A stretch of DNA of 64,000 nt from Pseudomonas nicosulfuronedens (GCF_005877905.1 NZ_SWDV01000003.1:62001-126000), one strand, 5' to 3'. Positions 27,117 through 37,256 are shown, counted from the first letter of the stretch. Notes: a model not told the origin generated them from the letters alone. Made by a program: numbers and translations.

Positions 27117-28022
27117 ATGAATCCCGCTGCTCTGCTGAATATGTTCGGGCTGGCCGCCATCTGGGGCGCCAGCTTCCTGTTCATGCGCCAACTGGTGCCC
27201 GCTATCGGCGTAATGCCAACGGCCTTCTTCCGTGTCGTGCTGTCGGCACTGGGGCTGGTGGTGATCATGCTGGTCCTGCGCACGCGCTGGGACTTTCGTG
27301 GCAAGCTCGCACGCATCCTCCTGATCGGCGTGATCGCCTCCGGCGTCCCGGTACTGATGTACAGCCTGGCGGCGCAGTTCCTGCCAGCGGGATATTCGGC
27401 CATCTTCAACGCCACCACGCCGCTGATGGGCGTGCTGATCGGTTCGCTGTTCTTCGGCGAGGCACTGACTGGCGGCAAGGCTCTCGGTGTGCTGCTGGGG
27501 CTGGCGGGCGTTGCGGTGCTGACCCGCGCCGGGCCCGTGCCCTTCGATACCCAGGTGCTCTGGGGTGCCGCTGCCTGCCTGGTGGCGACGACCTGTTACG
27601 GCTTTGCCGGCTATTTCACCAAGCGCTGGATCAACGACCAGGGTGGGCTGGACTTCGCCGTCTCGGCCCTGGGCAGCCAGACCGGGGCAACCCTGTGCCT
27701 GCTACCGTTCTTCCTCGGCACCAGCCTGGACATGCCGCTGGCGCCGCTGACCGAGCCGAAGATCCTGCTGGCGCTGGCCGGGCTGGGCTTCCTCTGCACG
27801 TCCTTCGCCTATGTCCTGTACTTCCGCCTGCTGGCCAGCATCGGTCCGCTGAAGACCATGACGGTGACCTTCCTGATTCCGCCTTTCGGCGTGTTCTGGG
27901 GCGTGCTGCTGCTGGATGAGTCGCTGTCCTGGGCGCATCTGCAGGGCGGCGTGCTGATCGCCCTGGCGTTGTGGCTGGTGCTGCGCCCGGCGCCGGTGGC
28001 GAAGGTGGAGGCGGCGGGGTGA
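27117..28022 (+). CDS. EamA/DMT-family membrane transporter
   Basis: 301 residues with about ten hydrophobic segments arranged as two EamA repeats, e.g. NMFGLAAIWGASFLFMRQLV at the start and a second LGSQTGATLCLLPFFLG in the C-terminal half. These carry metabolites such as amino acids or purines. The opposing EamA gene at 28231 is a separate paralogue, not a tandem duplicate. Confidence 0.88.
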   Translation: MNPAALLNMFGLAAIWGASFLFMRQLVPAIGVMPTAFFRVVLSALGLVVIMLVLRTRWDFRGKLARILLIGVIASGVPVLMYSLAAQFLPAGYSAIFNATTPLMGVLIGSLFFGEALTGGKALGVLLGLAGVAVLTRAGPVPFDTQVLWGAAACLVATTCYGFAGYFTKRWINDQGGLDFAVSALGSQTGATLCLLPFFLGTSLDMPLAPLTEPKILLALAGLGFLCTSFAYVLYFRLLASIGPLKTMTVTFLIPPFGVFWGVLLLDESLSWAHLQGGVLIALALWLVLRPAPVAKVEAAG

Positions 28023-28062
28023 TGGCTACGGATATTCCCTGATAGTTTGTGCCGACGGGTTT

Positions 28063-28213
28063 CCCTCTCCCCAGCCCTCTCCCTGAAGGGAGAGGGAGTT
28101 GTCCTCTGCGAGCTGTACGCCCGAGTTCTTCCGGTGTTGGCAGGACCGCTCTGACCTTCCAGGCAGCGCAGAACAGTCCCCTCTCCCTTCAGGGAGAGGG
28201 TTAGGGAGAGGGC
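28063..28213. repeat. Palindromic repeat family 3 (pair)
   Basis: The left arm CCCTCTCCCTGAAGGGAGAGGG region and a right arm CCCTCTCCCTTCAGGGAGAG around 28178-28212 form both local hairpins and a long inverted repeat. It fills the space between two convergent EamA genes. A related pair lies at 45806-45928. Confidence 0.85.
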
Positions 28214-28230
28214 GCAGGCCCCACGGTGGA

Positions 28231-29136
28231 CTACCCGTTATCCACCGCTTGTGCGTTTTCAGCTGCCCGTGCCGGGGCTGCCTGGCGAAACACCAGCATC
28301 AACCCCACCACGATCAGCCCCATGCCCAGCAGGCCGAGGACGGACAGGCGATTGCCGAACACCAGGTAATCCATCAGCGCCGTGACCGCCGGCACCAGGT
28401 AGAACAGGCTGGTGACGTTGACCAGATTGCCCGCCGCGATCATCCGGTAGAGCAGTACCGTGGCCAGCACCGAGACCATCAGGCCCATCCACAGCGCACT
28501 GAGGATGAACGCGGCGTTCCACTCCACGTGCAGCGGCTGGAAGGGAGCGACAGCGAGACACAGCAAAAGCCCGGCGCTGTATTGCAGGGGCAGGGTGCCC
28601 AAGGGGTTCTCGCGGATGTTCTTCTGCAGGATCGAACCGCCGGTGATCGACAGCAACGCCAGCAGGCAGCAGGCCAGCCCGGCGAAGGTCAGGCCCGACA
28701 ACCCGATGCTCTGGTAGACCACCATCACCAACCCGATCAGGCCCAGCGCGAGGCCGCCCAGGCGTGGAGCCGAATGCCGGCGTTCAAGCAGGAAGCTGGT
28801 CAACATGGGCTGCACGCCCAGCACGGTGGCGATGACGCCGGGAGTGACGTGCAGGTCCAGCGCCATCAGGTAGAAAATCGGGTAGATGCCCAGCATCACC
28901 AGGCCGGTGAGCACGGCGTGGCGCACCTGTTTGCGTTCGCGTGGCCAGCGCAGGCCGATCAGTGGCGAGAGGATCAGCAGCGCCACCAGTGCGGTACCGA
29001 ATCGGGCGATGAGGAACACCATTGGCGAAGCATGGGCCAGGCCCCACTTGCTGATAATGGCGGCGCTGCTCCACAGCAGCACGAACAGGGAGGTGCTGGC
29101 CAGGCCGGCCAGGGAAGAACGGTTGAGCGAAATCAT
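28231..29136 (-). CDS. EamA/DMT-family membrane transporter
   Basis: 302 residues from ATG 29136, chosen because ACAGG lies 8 bases upstream; a GTG three codons earlier is less likely. About ten hydrophobic segments in two EamA repeats, e.g. STSLFVLLWSSAAIISKWGL at the N terminus. Exporter or importer of a small metabolite; substrate unknown. Convergent with the EamA gene at 27117. Confidence 0.88.
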   Translation of the reverse strand: MISLNRSSLAGLASTSLFVLLWSSAAIISKWGLAHASPMVFLIARFGTALVALLILSPLIGLRWPRERKQVRHAVLTGLVMLGIYPIFYLMALDLHVTPGVIATVLGVQPMLTSFLLERRHSAPRLGGLALGLIGLVMVVYQSIGLSGLTFAGLACCLLALLSITGGSILQKNIRENPLGTLPLQYSAGLLLCLAVAPFQPLHVEWNAAFILSALWMGLMVSVLATVLLYRMIAAGNLVNVTSLFYLVPAVTALMDYLVFGNRLSVLGLLGMGLIVVGLMLVFRQAAPARAAENAQAVDNG

Positions 29137-29247
29137 GCAATACACCTGTCGTCAGGCAGATCACGACCGGCCTTCGAGGGCCGGACACATACCGGGAGCC
29201 GCGTCAGTGACGCGCGGAAAACCAGGCGGTGAAAAACGTGTGTGGCG

Positions 29248-29406
29248 TCAGAAGCTCACGCCGGGTGGCGGGTAGGCCGCACCGGGAGGCGGAGGCGACG
29301 CGACTGCAACGACAGGAGGGGGAGGGCAGGCCGCGCCCGCACCCGCGCCGCAAGCCGGGGAGGCTGCAACGTTGATTGCCGGAACGGGCAATGGGTATCG
29401 GGACAT
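29248..29406 (-). CDS. Candidate 52-residue proline-rich small protein
   Basis: Short ORF in the 438-base space between the EamA and polyamine-binding genes, below usual length cut-offs. Its composition is Ala/Pro/Gly rich with VVAVASPPPPGAAYPPPGVSF at the end. It starts at ATG 29406 with only a weak ACAGG about 11 bases upstream. It may be chance, but the frame is clean to its stop. The rest of this space holds a hairpin at 29531 and nothing else I recognise. Confidence 0.25.
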   Translation of the reverse strand: MSRYPLPVPAINVAASPACGAGAGAACPPPPVVAVASPPPPGAAYPPPGVSF

Positions 29407-29530
29407 GGAAGGCGAACCTGTTCAGTGGGGCAGCAACTGTGCTGCGTGGACTGACTATAGCGAGCTTCTTGCGTCGAGGCGAGCCTGGTGCGAGTCACGC
29501 GGCAAAGCGCGATTCCTGCGACGAAATACG

Positions 29531-29558
29531 ACAACGCGCGGCCGGGGCCGCGCGTTGT
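29531..29558. terminator. Hairpin, probable terminator of the polyamine-binding gene
   Basis: Perfect 11-bp stem ACAACGCGCGG / CCGCGCGTTGT, six-base loop, 17 bases past the stop of the minus-strand gene; a short T-rich stretch (GTATTTCG) follows on that strand. Confidence 0.7.
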
Positions 29559-29574
29559 CAGGCAAGGGTGACGC

Positions 29575-30750
<1,176 letters not shown>

Positions 30751-30880
30751 TTAACCATTTTGCCGGAACATGGCGAGGGGCCATGGCTGCCTGCGGGTCC
30801 GCAGACAGCGCCTGTGACCCGAGCCGCACCGATTCGGAACGGCTGGTAGGAATCCGCCCCGCAGAGAGGCGGAATAGAGC

Positions 30881-31855
30881 TTACTGGACCAGTTCCTGGT
30901 CCTCGAACAGGCCGTCGAACAGCATGCTGGAGAGGTAGCGTTCGCCCGAGTCCGGCAGCACGACGACGATGGTCTTGCCCTGCATGTTCGGTTCTTCGGC
31001 GAGCTTCACCGCGGCGGCCATGGCGGCGCCGCTGGAGATGCCACAGAGGATGCCTTCTTCCTGCATCAGGCGCAGGGCCATGGCCTTGGCGTCATCGTCG
31101 GTGATGGTCGCAACGCGGTCGACCAGCGACAGGTCGAGGTTCTTCGGCACGAAGCCGGCACCGATGCCCTGAATCTTGTGCGGGCTGGGCTTGACCTCTT
31201 CGCCGGCCAGGGTCTGGCTGATCACCGGCGAACTGACCGGCTCCACGGCGACCGACAGGATCGGCTTGCCCCTGGTGTTCTTGATGTAGCGCGACACACC
31301 GGTAAGGGTACCGCCGGTGCCGACGCCGGCCACCAGCACATCCACCGCACCATCGGTGTCGTTCCAGATTTCCGGGCCGGTGGTCTTCTCGTGGATCGCC
31401 GGGTTCGCCGGGTTGTCGAACTGCGCCGGCATGAAGTACTTCGCCGGGTCGCTGGCGAGGATTTCCTCGGCCTTGGCGATCGCGCCCTTCATGCCCTTGG
31501 CTGGCTCGGTCAGCACCAGTTCGGCGCCCAGGGCCTTGAGTACCTTGCGGCGCTCCAGGCTCATCGAGGCCGGCATGGTCAGGATCATCTTGTAGCCGCG
31601 GGCAGCGGCGACGAAGGCCAGGCCGATGCCGGTGTTGCCGGAGGTCGGCTCGACGATGGTCATGCCCGACTTCAGGCGGCCACTGGATTCGGCGTCCCAG
31701 ATCATGTTGGCGCCGATCCGGCACTTCACCGAGTAACCCGGATTGCGGCCTTCGATCTTGGCCAGGATGGTGACGCCGCGCGGGGCGATGCGGTTGATCT
31801 GGACCAGCGGCGTATTGCCGATGGACTGCGCGTTGTCGGCGAAAATGCGGCTCAT
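30881..31855 (-). CDS. cysK: Cysteine synthase A (O-acetylserine sulfhydrylase A)
   Basis: 324 residues of the CysK class. PLP Lys44 is in [12 protein letters not shown]; the substrate loop is [27 protein letters not shown] is the PLP phosphate loop; [11 protein letters not shown] is the C-terminal PLP-ring contact. AAGGAA precedes the ATG. The main sulfide-dependent cysteine synthase, alongside cysM at 493. Confidence 0.94.
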   Translation of the reverse strand: MSRIFADNAQSIGNTPLVQINRIAPRGVTILAKIEGRNPGYSVKCRIGANMIWDAESSGRLKSGMTIVEPTSGNTGIGLAFVAAARGYKMILTMPASMSLERRKVLKALGAELVLTEPAKGMKGAIAKAEEILASDPAKYFMPAQFDNPANPAIHEKTTGPEIWNDTDGAVDVLVAGVGTGGTLTGVSRYIKNTRGKPILSVAVEPVSSPVISQTLAGEEVKPSPHKIQGIGAGFVPKNLDLSLVDRVATITDDDAKAMALRLMQEEGILCGISSGAAMAAAVKLAEEPNMQGKTIVVVLPDSGERYLSSMLFDGLFEDQELVQ

Positions 31856-31936
31856 GATGCGTTCCTTAGGTTCGGAGCTGTGCAGACCCAGCAGCCTATG
31901 CCCGGCGGGCTTCGTCGTCCAGTCGGCGCACCCGTC

Positions 31937-32137
31937 TCAGTCGGGCTGCGCGTCACTGAAGATGGCCTCGATGGGCAGCCCGAAAACCCGCGCTATACGA
32001 AAGGCCAGCGGCAGGCTGGGATCGAACTTGCCACTCTCGATGGCGATCACGCTCTGCCGCGAAACCTGCAGTTGCAGGGCGAGGTCCTGCTGGCTCCAGC
32101 CGTGCTCGGCACGCAGCTCCTTGAGGCGATTGTGCAT
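31937..32137 (-). CDS. Small XRE-family transcription regulator
   Basis: 66 residues forming a single helix-turn-helix: NRLKELRAEHGWSQQDLAL, then LQVSRQSVIAIESGKFDPS. It follows the membrane protein gene by 9 bases on the same strand. Such YozG-like minimal XRE regulators are usually paired with a small membrane protein. Twin 22-bp operators upstream of the pair suggest it represses its own operon. Confidence 0.88.
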   Translation of the reverse strand: MHNRLKELRAEHGWSQQDLALQLQVSRQSVIAIESGKFDPSLPLAFRIARVFGLPIEAIFSDAQPD

Positions 32138-32146
32138 GTTTCGTCC

Positions 32147-32536
32147 TCAGGCAAAGCGCCGGCGCAGCAGCACCACGGCGATGCCATAGGCCGCCCAGAA
32201 CAGCGGGAAGGCGAGGATCACCGGGAAGCGTGGCCAGGCGGCGTACTGCTCCAGGAAGCCCCAGGCGCTGAACAGCCCGACCACCACGCCGCCGGCCAGC
32301 ATGGCAGCGCGAGACAGCAGGAAACGGAGGAATTCGTCCGGCTCGCTGCGCAGGTAGCGGTCGAACACGTAAAGCATCGCCAGTAGCGGCAGCGCCGGAG
32401 ACGCGGCGGCGAGGACACGCAGGGCATAAGGCAGCTGCTGCAGGTCCAGGCCCCAGCTGATCAGCGCGACCAGGGCGGAGTAGATGAACATCAGGGCGGC
32501 GCAGGACAGGGTGTAGCGGCGCAGGGCGGGATTCAT
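32147..32536 (-). CDS. Small inner-membrane protein paired with XRE regulator
   Basis: 129 residues with four hydrophobic helices (LSCAALMFIYSALVALISWG, VLAAASPALPLLAMLYVF, LSRAAMLAGGVVVGLFSAWG, FPVILAFPLFWAAYGIAVVLL). First gene of the two-gene operon with the XRE regulator. AAGGAGA lies upstream of ATG 32536. Similar pairs are known but no function is established. Confidence 0.8.
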   Translation of the reverse strand: MNPALRRYTLSCAALMFIYSALVALISWGLDLQQLPYALRVLAAASPALPLLAMLYVFDRYLRSEPDEFLRFLLSRAAMLAGGVVVGLFSAWGFLEQYAAWPRFPVILAFPLFWAAYGIAVVLLRRRFA

Positions 32537-32550
32537 CGCGGTCTCCTTGT

Positions 32551-32605
32551 GATGTAAAGCAAACTTAACATCTGGATTTCTTCGATGTAAAGTAAACTTG
32601 TCATC
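32551..32605. promoter_or_regulatory. Tandem 22-bp operators for the XRE module
   Basis: Two near-identical 22-mers at 32551-32572 and 32584-32605, 33 bp start to start (three helical turns). Each is dyad-symmetric: GATG at one end and CATC at the other around AAGTAAACTT (AAGCAAACTT in the first). They sit immediately upstream of the membrane-protein start and so would overlap the promoter. Autorepression is inferred. Confidence 0.75.
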
Positions 32606-32767
32606 GGCAGGCCATTTGCGATCAGTCACCCCCTGACCCGCCATTCAATGACTGAATGCCGCGTCTGCGTTCACACTCGCCTCGGGTGCGCGGTATAGTC
32701 GCAGCTTGTCCGACCATTCGCCCGGCCCGGCAGAACGCCCGGCCCGCTATCGTTCGAGGATTCACCG

Positions 32768-33613
32768 ATGAAGTTCGAAGGCACCCAGTCCTACGTCGCC
32801 ACCGACGACCTCAAGCTGGCGGTCAACGCCGCCATCACGCTGCAGCGCCCGCTGCTGGTGAAAGGCGAGCCGGGCACCGGCAAGACCATGCTCGCCGAGC
32901 AGCTGGCGGAGTCCTTCGGCGCCAAGCTGATCACCTGGCACATCAAGTCCACCACCAAGGCCCACCAGGGCCTTTACGAGTACGACGCGGTCAGCCGCCT
33001 GCGCGACTCGCAGCTGGGCGTGGACAAGGTCCACGACGTGCGCAACTACATCAAGAAGGGCAAGCTCTGGGAGGCCTTCGAGGCCGAGGAGCGCGTGATC
33101 CTGCTGATCGACGAGATCGACAAGGCCGACATCGAGTTCCCCAACGACCTGTTGCAGGAACTCGACAAGATGGAGTTCTTCGTTTACGAGACCAACGAGA
33201 CCATCAAGGCCAAACAGCGCCCGATCATCATCATCACCTCCAACAACGAAAAGGAGCTGCCGGACGCCTTCCTGCGCCGCTGCTTCTTCCACTACATCGC
33301 CTTCCCCGACCGCGAGACCCTGCAGAAGATCGTCGACGTGCACTACCCGAAGATCAGCGGCACGCTGGTCAGCGAGGCGCTGGATATCTTCTTCGACGTG
33401 CGCAAGGTGCCGGGCCTGAAGAAGAAGCCCTCCACCTCCGAGCTGGTGGACTGGCTGAAGCTGCTGATGGCCGACAACATCGGCGAAGCCGTGCTGCGCG
33501 AGCGCGACCCCACCAAGGCCATCCCGCCGCTGGCTGGCGCCCTGGTTAAGAACGAGCAGGATGTGCAGCTTCTTGAGCGCCTTGCTTTCATGAGCCGCCG
33601 CGCTTCGCGCTGA
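32768..33613 (+). CDS. MoxR-family AAA+ ATPase
   Basis: 281 residues. Walker A is GEPGTGKTML (about 33-42), Walker B LLIDEIDKAD (about 112-121), sensor 1 is in IIITSNNEKELPDAF, and an Arg finger follows in FLRRCFF. MoxR ATPases act as chaperones that mature metal or cofactor proteins together with a VWA partner. The VWA gene follows at 33,733 across a REP element. Confidence 0.9.
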   Translation: MKFEGTQSYVATDDLKLAVNAAITLQRPLLVKGEPGTGKTMLAEQLAESFGAKLITWHIKSTTKAHQGLYEYDAVSRLRDSQLGVDKVHDVRNYIKKGKLWEAFEAEERVILLIDEIDKADIEFPNDLLQELDKMEFFVYETNETIKAKQRPIIIITSNNEKELPDAFLRRCFFHYIAFPDRETLQKIVDVHYPKISGTLVSEALDIFFDVRKVPGLKKKPSTSELVDWLKLLMADNIGEAVLRERDPTKAIPPLAGALVKNEQDVQLLERLAFMSRRASR

Positions 33614-33632
33614 TCTACGAATCTGCTCTTTT

Positions 33633-33700
33633 GTAGGAGCGAGCTTGCTCGCGAACCCTGTGAACTTCGCAAAGAGCTTCGCGAGCAAGCTCGCTCCTAC
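33633..33700. repeat. REP-like palindromic pair, family 1 (copy 4)
   Basis: Both arms canonical (GGAGCGAGCTTGCTCGCGA and complement). It lies between the MoxR and VWA genes, where it could shape the relative expression of the two. Confidence 0.9.
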
Positions 33701-33732
33701 GAAGAGCATCCGCTTTACGAGAGGGTGCAGCC

Positions 33733-34914
33733 ATGCTGCTCAACCTGTTCAACGAAATGCGCGCGGCCAAGGTGCCGGTGTCGGTGCGCGAGCTGCTCGA
33801 CCTGATCGATGCGCTCAAGCACCGCGTCGTGTTCGCCGACATGGACGAGTTCTATTACCTCGCCCGCACCATCATGGTGAAGGACGAGCGCCATTTCGAT
33901 AAGTTCGACCGGGCCTTCGGCGCCTACTTCAAGGGCCTGGAAAAGCTCGATGACCACCTCAAGGCGTTGATCCCCGAGGAGTGGCTGCGCAAGGAATTCG
34001 AGCGCCTGCTGACCGACGAGGAGCGTGCGCAGATCCAGTCGCTCGGCGGTCTGGACAAGCTCATCGAGGAGTTCAAGAAGCGCCTGGAAGAGCAGAAGGA
34101 ACGCCACGCCGGCGGCAACAAGTGGATTGGCACCGGCGGTACCAGCCCGTTCGGCTCCGGCGGCTTCAACCCCGAGGGCATCCGCGTCGGCGACGCCGGC
34201 AAGCGCCAGGGCAAGGCCGCCAAGGTCTGGGACCAGCGCGAGTACAAGAACCTCGATGATCAGGTCGAGCTGGGCACGCGCAACATCAAGATTGCCCTGC
34301 GCCGCCTGCGCAAGTTCGCCCGCGAGGGCGCGGCGGAAGAGCTGGACATCGACGGCACCATCGACCACACCGCCAAGGATGCCGGCCTGCTCAACATCCA
34401 GATGCGCCCCGAGCGCCGCAACACCGTGAAGCTCCTGCTGCTGCTGGATATCGGCGGCTCCATGGATGCCCACGTGAAGGTCTGCGAGGAGCTGTTCTCG
34501 GCCTGCAAGACCGAGTTCAAGCATCTGGAGTACTTCTACTTCCACAACTTCATCTACGAATCGGTGTGGAAGAACAACCTGCGCCGCTCCAGCGAGCGCA
34601 CCGCCACCTTCGACCTGCTGCATAAATATGGGCCGGACTACAAGGTAGTGTTCGTCGGCGACGCCGCCATGGCGCCCTACGAGATCACCCAGGCCGGCGG
34701 CAGCGTCGAACACTGGAACGAAGAGGCCGGCTACGTCTGGATGCAGCGCTTCATGGAGAAGTACAAGAAGCTCATCTGGATCAATCCGTACCCGAAGGAC
34801 ACCTGGAACTACACCGCCTCCACCGGCCTGGTGCGCGAGCTGGTGAAGGAACAGATGTTCCCGCTGACCCTGAGTGGCCTGGAAGAGGGCATGCGCTTCC
34901 TCTCTCGCGGTTAA
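33733..34914 (+). CDS. VWA-domain protein (CoxE-like), MoxR partner
   Basis: 393 residues. The N-terminal half is helical and charged; the von Willebrand A domain covers the C-terminal half. Its MIDAS reads LLLLLDIGGSMDAH (about 235-246): the first of the two serines in the DxSxS pattern is Gly (DIGGS), a variant seen in this subfamily. YKVVFVGDAAMAPYE and the late GLVRELVKEQMFPLT are typical of the CoxE-like group. It probably works with the MoxR ATPase; the client is unknown. Confidence 0.88.
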   Translation: MLLNLFNEMRAAKVPVSVRELLDLIDALKHRVVFADMDEFYYLARTIMVKDERHFDKFDRAFGAYFKGLEKLDDHLKALIPEEWLRKEFERLLTDEERAQIQSLGGLDKLIEEFKKRLEEQKERHAGGNKWIGTGGTSPFGSGGFNPEGIRVGDAGKRQGKAAKVWDQREYKNLDDQVELGTRNIKIALRRLRKFAREGAAEELDIDGTIDHTAKDAGLLNIQMRPERRNTVKLLLLLDIGGSMDAHVKVCEELFSACKTEFKHLEYFYFHNFIYESVWKNNLRRSSERTATFDLLHKYGPDYKVVFVGDAAMAPYEITQAGGSVEHWNEEAGYVWMQRFMEKYKKLIWINPYPKDTWNYTASTGLVRELVKEQMFPLTLSGLEEGMRFLSRG

Positions 34915-34933
34915 CTCCACGGCGATCGAGCAT

Positions 34934-34959
34934 CAGGACGGTGCGCCCGCACCGTCCTG
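34934..34959. terminator. Hairpin after the VWA gene
   Basis: Perfect 12-bp stem CAGGACGGTGCG / CGCACCGTCCTG with a CC loop, 20 bases past the VWA stop. No T-run, so termination strength is uncertain. The rest of the space to 35,137 shows nothing else. Confidence 0.65.
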
Positions 34960-35137
34960 TGTCCGCAAAGGTAACCCCGCCATTGGGTGGAATCGCTTCC
35001 GCCCGACATCCCAGGCCCCGTAACATGGGGATCGATCCGGCCACGCTGGGTGGCCGGCACGTAACTTGCCTGCTCCTGACCTGCGCCTGTCGCGGTAACA
35101 CCCGGCGGCGCACTGTAGCGTCTACGATGGGCATCGA

Positions 35138-36157
35138 ATGAATCCTCTGACCTTCTCCCGCTCCACCTGGCTCAACTCCCTGCACATGACCTCGCTGACT
35201 GTCGCGCTGATGGAGTCCGAGGGGCACAGCCGCGAGTCCATCCTCGAGGGCAGCGGCATCACCGGCGATGACCTGCTCGACCTGCGTCGGCTGGTCAGCC
35301 CCTGGCAGGAGCAGCAGGTCTTCGGCAACGTGCAGAACCTCGCGGGCGAGCCGGCCCTCGGCCTGCGCCTGGGCGTGCGCACGCGGATCACCGCGTACGG
35401 CCTGTTGGGTTATGCGCTGATCTCCGCGCCGACCCTGGGTGAAGCGCTGCGTATCGGCCTGAGCTATCCGGTGCTGCTGGGCACCTATTTCCACCTCGCG
35501 CTGGAAGTGGACGGCGACATGGCCTGGCTGGTCGCCACCGGCTATGGCGAAGAGGAGGAGCTGCGCCCGTTCAATACCGAACTGTGCCTGGGTTCGCTGA
35601 AGGTGGCCTGCGCCGACCTGCTCGGCCAGCCGTTGCCGCTGGTGCGCGCCGAGTTCGACTACGAAGGCCCGGCCGATCGTCGCGCGGCATACGCCACGTT
35701 GTTTGGTTGCCAGTTGAGCTTCAATTGTTCGCGCAGCGCCATCGGCTTCCCCGCCAGCTGGCTCGACATGCGCTTGCCACTGGCCGACGCCGTGACCCAC
35801 CGCGAGATGCTCGAACAGTGCCGCCGCCAGAACATCGATCTGGCCGCACGCCGCGCCTGGCTGGACAAGGTCCGCGCGATCCTTGGCGAACGCCTGCAGG
35901 AGCCGCCGGGCCTGGAAGAACTGGCGCGTCGCCTCAACTGCTCCTCGCGCAGCCTGCGCCGCCACCTGCAGCAACAGCAGACCAGCTACCAGCAATTGCT
36001 CGACGAACTGCGCTTCGCCCGCGCCAAGGAACTGCTGCAGGACGGCGACATGCCGATCTACCGCATCGCCGAGGAGTTGGGCTTTAGCGAGACCGCCAGC
36101 CTGCGCCACGCCTTCCAGCGCTGGAGCGGCCAGCCGCCGAGTCACTTCCGCGCATAA
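35138..36157 (+). CDS. AraC-family transcription regulator (OruR/ArgR-like sensor type)
   Basis: 339 residues. The N-terminal 230 residues form the arabinose-binding-type domain of the family that includes OruR and related regulators (PALGLRLGVRTRITAYGLLGYALISAPTLGEAL is the conserved block). The C-terminal AraC-type double HTH covers about 245-335 (SSRSLRRHLQ, IYRIAEELGFSETASLRHAFQRW). Start ATG 35138 has no strong Shine-Dalgarno. The ligand and target genes are unknown. Confidence 0.85.
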   Translation: MNPLTFSRSTWLNSLHMTSLTVALMESEGHSRESILEGSGITGDDLLDLRRLVSPWQEQQVFGNVQNLAGEPALGLRLGVRTRITAYGLLGYALISAPTLGEALRIGLSYPVLLGTYFHLALEVDGDMAWLVATGYGEEEELRPFNTELCLGSLKVACADLLGQPLPLVRAEFDYEGPADRRAAYATLFGCQLSFNCSRSAIGFPASWLDMRLPLADAVTHREMLEQCRRQNIDLAARRAWLDKVRAILGERLQEPPGLEELARRLNCSSRSLRRHLQQQQTSYQQLLDELRFARAKELLQDGDMPIYRIAEELGFSETASLRHAFQRWSGQPPSHFRA

Positions 36158-36264
36158 ACCGCCGCGGGTGAAATCCGGACGCGCTTGTCTCAGATCAAGG
36201 AGCCGGCCGGTCCGACAGGCATAGCCTTCAGGAATCCCACAAGGAAACCACCGAGGGCCTCACC

Positions 36265-36480
36265 ATGGCCAAGAAATTCCCCCTCAACCCGCCGCACCCC
36301 GAGCGCATCTGCTGGGGCTGCGACCGTTATTGCCCGGCAACCAACCTGGCCTGTGGCAACGGCGCGGATCGCACCATGCACCCGGCCGAGATGCTCGGTG
36401 ATGACTGGTACCTGTTCGGTGACTGGGGCATCGAGGCGCCGAAGACGATTCCCGCGGTGCAGCTGGAGCCTTCCAGCTAA
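36265..36480 (+). CDS. DUF3079 family protein
   Basis: 71 residues with four cysteines in the order ICWGCDRYCPATNLACGNG, then a WYLFGDWG motif. The four-Cys arrangement suggests metal or Fe-S binding. AAGGAA precedes the ATG. Role unknown. Confidence 0.88.
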   Translation: MAKKFPLNPPHPERICWGCDRYCPATNLACGNGADRTMHPAEMLGDDWYLFGDWGIEAPKTIPAVQLEPSS

Positions 36481-36514
36481 CGCACACCCACGCCGTTGCG
36501 GCGCCGGCTAAAGT

Positions 36515-36553
36515 AAAAAGCGCGCATTCCCTCCCCGGAATGCGCGCTTTTTC
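36515..36553. terminator. Strong bidirectional terminator
   Basis: 15-bp stem AAAAGCGCGCATTCC / GGAATGCGCGCTTTT with a six-base loop and flanking A/T tracts, between DUF3079 and the convergent lipoprotein gene. Confidence 0.92.
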
Positions 36554-36557
36554 GTCA

Positions 36558-37124
36558 TCAGCCCTTGGCGGGGGTGATGCCGTAGATCTTCTGGAAGCGA
36601 GCGATCAGGCCGACCGGCTTCTTCTCTTCCTTCTGCATCAGGTAGACCACGCGCTCGCCGTTGGGGCCGCTGGCAATTTCGGTGTGGCGGAAGATCGGCT
36701 CGCCCAGGCCATTCATGTCGACCATGTCACCGTAGCGCTGGGCCACGTAGATCACGCCTTCCTGGCGAATTTCACCGTAGAAGCCGGCGGCCGGCGGCAG
36801 GCTCTGCTTGAGGAACTGGTAGCCGGCGATCTTCTTCACGTCCTTGCCCTGGTCCTCGGCGCGCACCACCAGCACGATGTCCTGGCCGAACTTGTCCTTC
36901 TCGCCCACGGCCTTGGTGTGCTCGGTCTTGCCGGTCACCAGGTAGTCGCGATAGACGGTGGCGTCGTCGAATACATAAAGGGTCGACTCGGTACGCACCA
37001 GGTACCAGTCGTCATTGTTGGGCGTGGCTTCCTTGCTGGCCACCGGTGCCTGGGCGGCGCAGCCGGCGAGGGCGGCGGCGAGCAGGGCGATGGATGCGGC
37101 AGTGTTGGCTTTCTTGTTGAACAT
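36558..37124 (-). CDS. Hypothetical lipoprotein
   Basis: 188 residues. A lipoprotein signal peptide (FNKKANTAASIALLAAA) ends in the lipobox LAGC (Cys about 22). The mature part has DDWYLVRTESTLYVFDD, YLVTGKTEHT and FYGEIRQEGVIYVA strands, suggesting a beta-rich envelope protein. No known family was recognised. ATG 37124 is chosen to give the signal peptide. Confidence 0.8.
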   Translation of the reverse strand: MFNKKANTAASIALLAAALAGCAAQAPVASKEATPNNDDWYLVRTESTLYVFDDATVYRDYLVTGKTEHTKAVGEKDKFGQDIVLVVRAEDQGKDVKKIAGYQFLKQSLPPAAGFYGEIRQEGVIYVAQRYGDMVDMNGLGEPIFRHTEIASGPNGERVVYLMQKEEKKPVGLIARFQKIYGITPAKG

Positions 37125-37210
37125 CTCGGGGGCTTCCCTGGGTTGAAAGCCTGCGAGTTTCAACGGGCCACATAACGGATTGATGACGGCGAAATGACGA
37201 ATTGTTTCCG

Positions 37211-37243
37211 AGCTACAGCGCCCGGAATCCGGGCGCTGTAGCT
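37211..37243. terminator. Hairpin terminator after methyltransferase
   Basis: Perfect 15-bp stem AGCTACAGCGCCCGG / CCGGGCGCTGTAGCT with a three-base loop. No T-run on either side; likely a strong pausing or processing hairpin. Confidence 0.7.
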
Positions 37244-37256
37244 GATCGGTGAGGCG

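Noticed and set aside
27117-29136. Tandem duplication of EamA transporters
   Set aside because: The two genes are convergent, only distantly similar by eye, and separated by a repeat element, so this is not a recent tandem copy.
28099-29232. 377-codon plus-strand frame over the EamA gene
   Set aside because: It starts inside a repeat and is Gln/His-rich; the minus-strand frame has transporter helices.
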